DNA of 64,000 nt from positions 186,001 to 250,000 of the forward strand of contig NZ_JAPUBN010000010.1 of the NCBI RefSeq assembly GCF_026966905.1, given 5' to 3'. The notes beneath the pieces were generated by a model. That model was not told where the DNA came from, did no database searches, and saw nothing but the letters and a program-made list of their open reading frames with translations. Each line of letters starts with the position of its first letter. The first letter of the stretch is position 1. This document shows positions 57,663 to 64,000 of this stretch, piece after piece. The position numbers and the translations under genes were made by a program. The DNA comes from Marinomonas phaeophyticola. Lineage in GTDB: Bacteria; Pseudomonadota; Gammaproteobacteria; Pseudomonadales; Marinomonadaceae.

Positions 57663-57876
57663 TGGCAGGAAAGAGGCATTAAGGCACTTTCATCGGTTGC
57701 GGGAGGAACGCTTTAACGATCGCCTTGAAGTAGTGTATTACAGTCAACAGGATGTATCGTAAAAAATTGAATCACCACTCTGTATCTGATTGATGGTTTT
57801 GATACGGAGAAGAGGTTAACCCGATTCGTTTTAGGATGAGTTAAAACGAATCGTCGCTCTAAGTTTGAGTTCTACG

Positions 57877-58536
57877 TTAATAAATATCGACGATGCAATT
57901 AAAGGCAATGACAACACGGTCTTTATCACCAAAGTAGGGCAATGCAGAGTGTTTTAGATAGGAAGGGAAAATGACCATTTGGCCTTCAATTGGTTCAAAG
58001 TCCCAATAGCCTTGAGTTCCCAAATAAGCCGTTCCTGCATCTGTATAATGGGCCGCATTGACTCTAGGATCATAGAAGCGATTTACGCCATTGCGTCCTT
58101 CAAGGGAAGCGTCGCCTGGATCAAGATAATAGATGCCGCACCAAGAGCAATTCGGGTGGGAATGGGCATCATGGTAACCCCCATTTTGGGTAATATGATA
58201 CCAAGACTCAATGACATTAGCCTCAACTTCTACTTCATTAGGCCAAGCGTGACGGTTTACATCAAAGGCAACTTCCGCGACTAGTTCCTCGAATATACGT
58301 CGTAGTTCCATTACTTCAGGGTGAGCATGTTCTAAAAAAGTTAATTCACTTTCGAATAGTGCGTGTTTTGCTTCTACAGCAACTTGACTTGCTACATTTG
58401 TAGTTTGTTTCTGTTGTTGTTGATAAACGAAGCGCAGTAATTCATCCTTTAGAAACTCATGGTCTGCATTATTTGCCACAAAGATAGGCGTTGTCCAAGT
58501 GCTTATGTTTTCAATAGTGGGGGTCACAAGTTGCAT
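57877..58536 (-). CDS. Putative 2-oxoglutarate/Fe(II) oxygenase-like protein (TIGR02466 type)
   Basis: This 219-residue protein carries ANVIESWYHITQNGGYHDAHSHPNCSWCGIYYLDPG and GQMVIFPSYLKHSALPYFGDKDRVVIAFN. The HxH near the first motif, the distal KHS histidine and the RV arginine have the spacing of double-stranded beta-helix oxygenases of this uncharacterised family. The substrate is unknown. It is downstream of holA by 53 bp on the same strand. Confidence 0.78.
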   Translation of the reverse strand: MQLVTPTIENISTWTTPIFVANNADHEFLKDELLRFVYQQQQKQTTNVASQVAVEAKHALFESELTFLEHAHPEVMELRRIFEELVAEVAFDVNRHAWPNEVEVEANVIESWYHITQNGGYHDAHSHPNCSWCGIYYLDPGDASLEGRNGVNRFYDPRVNAAHYTDAGTAYLGTQGYWDFEPIEGQMVIFPSYLKHSALPYFGDKDRVVIAFNCIVDIY

Positions 58537-58589
58537 AGAGGTATGTAGAATCCTAAAAATGGTTAGTACAATAAAGTGTCATAGGAATG

Positions 58590-59618
58590 TTAAATATCGA
58601 GTTCTGTTGGTGTGGGTTTAACACCACACAACATCATTACTAGATTACGAAAGCCTGTCTTAATGTCTGGCCCCTCTAGCCCTTTGATTTTTTTATCCAT
58701 CAAAGCTAAATAGTTCTGCATGTAACGTAGGGTTGTTAGGTTGTGACGGCTATAGGCAGATTCGTAAAATGGAATTCGCTTGTCCCAGATTTTCTGTGCT
58801 TGGCACGCCTGATGAAAGCTCATGTCAGTGGTGTCGGCCATTAATTGTGCGAGGGTATTTACTTCTCGGTTAATTAACCAAAGAACAATATTTTCCTCAA
58901 TGCCTTCAGCAAATAAATTGTCCAGACAATGTAGCGCATCTCGTACTTTTCCCATTAACAGTCGATCGCTTAAATCATAAACAGAATAGCGACTGCTGTC
59001 GGCAACGGAATCCATTATCATGTCTAATGTTAACTTCGCATTTTCTCCATGAATAAGCAGTAGCTTTTCTAACTCTTGAGACAAGGCCAGTAAATTACCT
59101 TCCCCTCGTTCACAAAGTAATGTGGCCGCTTCTCTTGATAAGTTTAAACTTATAGAGTGGGCTCTTTGTTGTAACCACTGAGGTAGACGATTGGCATCAA
59201 TGGGCCAAATTTGAACAAAGACACCTTGCTTCTCTAAGGAAGTAAACCATTTACTTTTCTGAACTCGCATATCTAACTTTGGCAGAGTTAATAATATTAC
59301 TTGATCTTGGGATAATTCTTGCGCTAATTGCGTTAGCGCTTTGGTGTGCTTCTCCCCCATTTTATCGATTTGAATATCAAATAATCGGCAAGATGAGAAT
59401 AATGACAAGCTTTGGGTTTCTTGAATCACTTCTTGCCAATCAAACTGGTTGTCGGCAATAAACCTAAGCCTTTCTTCTATGTCGCCCGCTCGCATAAGAT
59501 ACTGACGAATGGTGTCAGCGGCTTCTTGACATAGTAAAACTTCGTCACCAGCAACAATATAAATTGGGTGACGTTGTTTTGATAGTGTATTGCCTAGCTG
59601 ATCCGCTCTAACTTTCAT
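58590..59618 (-). CDS. holA: DNA polymerase III delta subunit HolA
   Basis: This 342-residue protein has the N-terminal KVRADQLGNTLSKQRHPIYIVAGDEVLLCQEAADTIR and the AAA-like clamp-loader fold, without a functional Walker A, plus the C-terminal collar helices. Delta opens the beta sliding clamp in the gamma complex. It lies 39 bp after lptE, the usual order in gammaproteobacteria. Confidence 0.92.
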   Translation of the reverse strand: MKVRADQLGNTLSKQRHPIYIVAGDEVLLCQEAADTIRQYLMRAGDIEERLRFIADNQFDWQEVIQETQSLSLFSSCRLFDIQIDKMGEKHTKALTQLAQELSQDQVILLTLPKLDMRVQKSKWFTSLEKQGVFVQIWPIDANRLPQWLQQRAHSISLNLSREAATLLCERGEGNLLALSQELEKLLLIHGENAKLTLDMIMDSVADSSRYSVYDLSDRLLMGKVRDALHCLDNLFAEGIEENIVLWLINREVNTLAQLMADTTDMSFHQACQAQKIWDKRIPFYESAYSRHNLTTLRYMQNYLALMDKKIKGLEGPDIKTGFRNLVMMLCGVKPTPTELDI

Positions 59619-59657
59619 CGGAGACAGTACTCGCTTTTCAAGACGATTAATGACGGA

Positions 59658-60176
59658 TTAAAGTGGTGCATAGGACAAATCTAATAGAAGCTTTTCGGCT
59701 AGATCTTCCGCCATGTCATTAAGCGCGTCTGCATCCGAAGCCTCTTTGGTATTAACACTGGCATCTTGCTCGGTAAAGAGTTTGCTTGTTGAAATACGTC
59801 TCGGGCCATACAGCGATTTTCCATTCGCTTGACGGATAAAGTAATGCGTTGTTAATTGACGCTCTAGTTGCAGCACATCGTTATTGCTCGCGGTACCGAG
59901 AATAGTTTCCTGAGAAGACAAAGGATTCACCATTAATTCAAATGCGTCGCCCGTTGCTGGGGTGCCTGAATTAACCACATTAATGCCTGCACGACGTAAT
60001 GCACTGTTTAGGGCTTGGTCAAAAACGATGAGACCGCTTTGAGAATTGATTACGATATTTTGTAAAGCTGGTGAGATCGGAGTTGAACCTCGTAAGTGAA
60101 AGCCACAGGCGGAAAGGATAAAGGTGAATGCCAATACCATTGAAAGGCGAGTGGCCCAAAGATAATTAGAGATCAT
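59658..60176 (-). CDS. lptE: LPS-assembly lipoprotein LptE
   Basis: From ATG 60176 the protein has 172 residues: MISNYLWATRLSMVLAFTFILSACGFHLRGS, with lipobox LSAC and CGFHLRG, the LptE signature. An AGGAA precedes this start. The longer frame from 60242 would begin inside the terminator hairpin and is less likely. LptE plugs the LptD barrel for LPS export to the outer membrane. It is usually between leuS and holA, as here. Confidence 0.92.
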   Translation of the reverse strand: MISNYLWATRLSMVLAFTFILSACGFHLRGSTPISPALQNIVINSQSGLIVFDQALNSALRRAGINVVNSGTPATGDAFELMVNPLSSQETILGTASNNDVLQLERQLTTHYFIRQANGKSLYGPRRISTSKLFTEQDASVNTKEASDADALNDMAEDLAEKLLLDLSYAPL

Positions 60177-60228
60177 ACGATTATTCCTGTAGCCATAATA
60201 AGTCGTTATCGGTGTGTCTAACTTTGAA

Positions 60229-60267
60229 TTAAAATCAACCATAAAGAGTGAGACCCTTTATGGTTGA
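60229..60267 (-). terminator. Hairpin between leuS and lptE
   Basis: TCAACCATAAAG (60235-60246) and its exact complement (60256-60267) form a 12-bp stem with a 9-base loop, followed on the minus strand by GATTTTAATT. It lies 53 bases after the leuS stop, so it may terminate or attenuate leuS transcription ahead of lptE. Confidence 0.65.
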
Positions 60268-60319
60268 TAACACCTATTTAAAACAAAGATACGAAACTAA
60301 AAGGGTGCGAAACTGTATT

Positions 60320-62776
<2,457 letters not shown>

Positions 62777-62927
62777 TTATTCCCATGAACGACTAATAAA
62801 GTGACTTTACGTTAAATTGTTCTAGACTCTAATAAACAGAGCTCTTAACGTAAGAGACAACAGGATTGAAAATAGTGCTATTTTATAGGGATGAGTGACT
62901 AATGAGAAGGCAGATAAGGGGCTAGTT

Positions 62928-63353
62928 ATGAATTCAGGTAAAAAAGATGACCATAACAATACTGAAAATGGCAATTTTGTTGAAGAAACGAAAAAAACCT
63001 TAGTCGGAGCGAAGAATTGGTTGCTGGAAGACGCTGAGCTAATGAAAAACTATTGGCACCATAAAATGGCGTATATGGAAGCTTGGGTTGACGCGAATTG
63101 GAAAACCATTATGTCTCAAGGTAAGCATGTCAAAGAAGAAATTGACGAGATTGAAGATGTCGGTTTGCTCTGGCTAGTGGATAATATTAACCATAACCCT
63201 GTGCCACTTGCTGAGTGTTATATTGCGGGAACAGAGTGCGGTGTTGGTACTTATATTTGCTTGTCTTGTGAATATGAGCAAGAAATAGAAAAAGAAGGGG
63301 ATGCCTTGGTTACTTGTCCAATTTGTCATTACGGCATTTTTTCAGGGCACTGA
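62928..63353 (+). CDS. Zinc-ribbon-containing protein, DUF1451-like
   Basis: This 141-residue protein, started at ATG 62928 with AAGGGG 6 bases before it, has a charged helical N-terminal half and a C-terminal zinc ribbon of CxxC pairs (YICLSCEYEQEIEKEGDALVTCPICH). It is of a type found near leuS in gammaproteobacteria. The function of this family is unknown. A GTG at 62895 is in frame but lacks a good ribosome-binding site. Confidence 0.82.
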   Translation: MNSGKKDDHNNTENGNFVEETKKTLVGAKNWLLEDAELMKNYWHHKMAYMEAWVDANWKTIMSQGKHVKEEIDEIEDVGLLWLVDNINHNPVPLAECYIAGTECGVGTYICLSCEYEQEIEKEGDALVTCPICHYGIFSGH

Positions 63354-63465
63354 TTGTCTCTATATGGTGGGCAGGTTAATAATTTCAGGAAAATACATAA
63401 AATCACTTGGTGTATAGCGAATATGTGAGACAATTCAAATCATATTCACACACCAATGGCTCATT

Positions 63466-63702
63466 ATGAAACTTTTAGTTCGTAACCTTTCTCGCTCAAC
63501 CAGCGAAGAAGAAATCCGCAATTTATTCTCGGCTCATGGCGATGTCGATTCATGCGATCTCGTATTAGATCAAACGACTGGTAAATCAAAAGGTTTTGCC
63601 TTCGTTGAAATGCCAAATGACGACCAAGCTCAAAAAGCCATCTCTAATCTACATGAAGCCATGGTTGATAAAAGTCGCATCCGAGTTAAAATTTCTCAGT
63701 AA
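63466..63702 (+). CDS. Single-RRM RNA-binding protein
   Basis: This 78-residue protein is one RNA-recognition motif: RNP2 KLLVRNLSRS near the N-terminus and RNP1 KGFAFVEM near residue 44, with GDVDSCDLVLDQTTGKSKG between. It resembles the small bacterial RRM proteins of cyanobacteria and gammaproteobacteria. Its RNA targets are unknown. A strong hairpin follows. Confidence 0.9.
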   Translation: MKLLVRNLSRSTSEEEIRNLFSAHGDVDSCDLVLDQTTGKSKGFAFVEMPNDDQAQKAISNLHEAMVDKSRIRVKISQ

Positions 63703-63720
63703 TCCTAAACACAACGCTTT

Positions 63721-63765
63721 ATTGATACCTTCCCCTTATCTATTAAGGGAAGGTATCAATTTGGT
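63721..63765 (+). terminator. Terminator-like hairpin after the RRM gene
   Basis: ATTGATACCTTCCC (63721-63734) and its exact complement (63747-63760) enclose a 12-base loop, 18 bp after the stop. Only a short T run follows. It could act in both directions. Confidence 0.75.
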
Positions 63766-64000
63766 TCATGTCTTCAGATCGATAAACGCTCCAGCATCTT
63801 CAAATTGTTTTGGGTTCTGTCTTTTCTATAACGACTGCTTTTTACGTCAGTTATTCCGGTTCTTGTGAATCAAATCTTGTTCGTTTTCTAGTGGAAAGTA
63901 TTGATGAAACGTTTTAGTATCAAATAACAAGATGCTGTAGAAATATTTTTAATAAACAATATGCTGTTGATAGATGGAATAACACAGAGGCTGATTATTA
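63766..64000. other. Window end, no gene recognised
   Basis: I see no supported gene in these last 235 bases. They may hold the promoter of a gene beyond the window. Confidence 0.4.

Noticed and set aside
63596..63868. 90-codon frame overlapping the RRM gene and its terminator
   Set aside because: It reads through the hairpin in a different frame with no start signal.

Overview
The window looks like chromosomal DNA of a marine gammaproteobacterium, most likely Marinomonas or a close Oceanospirillales relative. This rests on recall, not a search. The evidence is the moderately low GC, the leuS-lptE-holA block, a GbcA/GbcB/GbdR glycine-betaine module, polyol and TTT transporters, and a pepsin-type protease of a kind reported from very few bacteria, Marinomonas and Shewanella among them. 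I found no tRNA, rRNA, CRISPR array, complete insertion sequence or prophage.

Layout. 1-3817: a partial solute-binding protein and a membrane HD-GYP phosphodiesterase. 3827-9562: a sulfane-sulfur island, with a persulfide-dioxygenase-like enzyme, a SulP transporter and a Crp/Fnr regulator on the minus strand, and divergently a FisR-like sigma-54 activator with its three-cysteine sensor, then a flavin reductase. 9673-12830 and 19515-22336: two iron-complex ABC transporters, each behind a Fur-like operator. 13251-17969: a beta-hydroxyacid dehydrogenase and a TctCBA tripartite transporter. 22590-26693: gbcA, gbcB and gbdR. 26690-27908: a decayed regulator/esterase pair. 27940-30435: an MFS permease and a sugar dehydrogenase. 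30819-38364: a polyol uptake and oxidation operon (SBP, two permeases, ATPase, two dehydrogenases) and its AraC regulator. 38627-43969: pepsin-like protease, tandem avidin-like protein, hybrid histidine kinase with Hpt, and a REC-GGDEF regulator, closely packed. 44006-49984: PhoD-like phosphatase, a TPR-GNAT fusion, small membrane proteins, a GST and an alpha/beta hydrolase. 50129-57046: a PAS-GGDEF-EAL protein, a DHH phosphoesterase, an 873-residue cNMP-cNMP-acyltransferase-SGNH fusion and a flavin-reductase-like protein. 57432-63702: a prkA remnant, a 2OG-oxygenase-like protein, holA, lptE, leuS, a zinc-ribbon protein and an RRM protein.

The strongest candidate for an undescribed system is the 38.6-44.0 kb operon. 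A eukaryotic-type aspartic protease and an avidin-fold protein are encoded immediately upstream of a phosphorelay and a diguanylate cyclase, with intergenic gaps of 14 bp or less. This suggests a signalling pathway with c-di-GMP output whose input involves the protease and the ligand-binding barrel.

A caution on data quality: at least eight loci are split by single-base indels, and each break can be placed at a homopolymer, nearly always as one missing base. That pattern points to sequencing or assembly under-calling rather than true gene death. I list these loci as pseudogenes over their full span because the given sequence does not encode them in one frame, but most are probably intact genes. 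Three loci (the HpaR-like regulator, its neighbouring esterase and prkA) also show real truncation or an in-frame stop.
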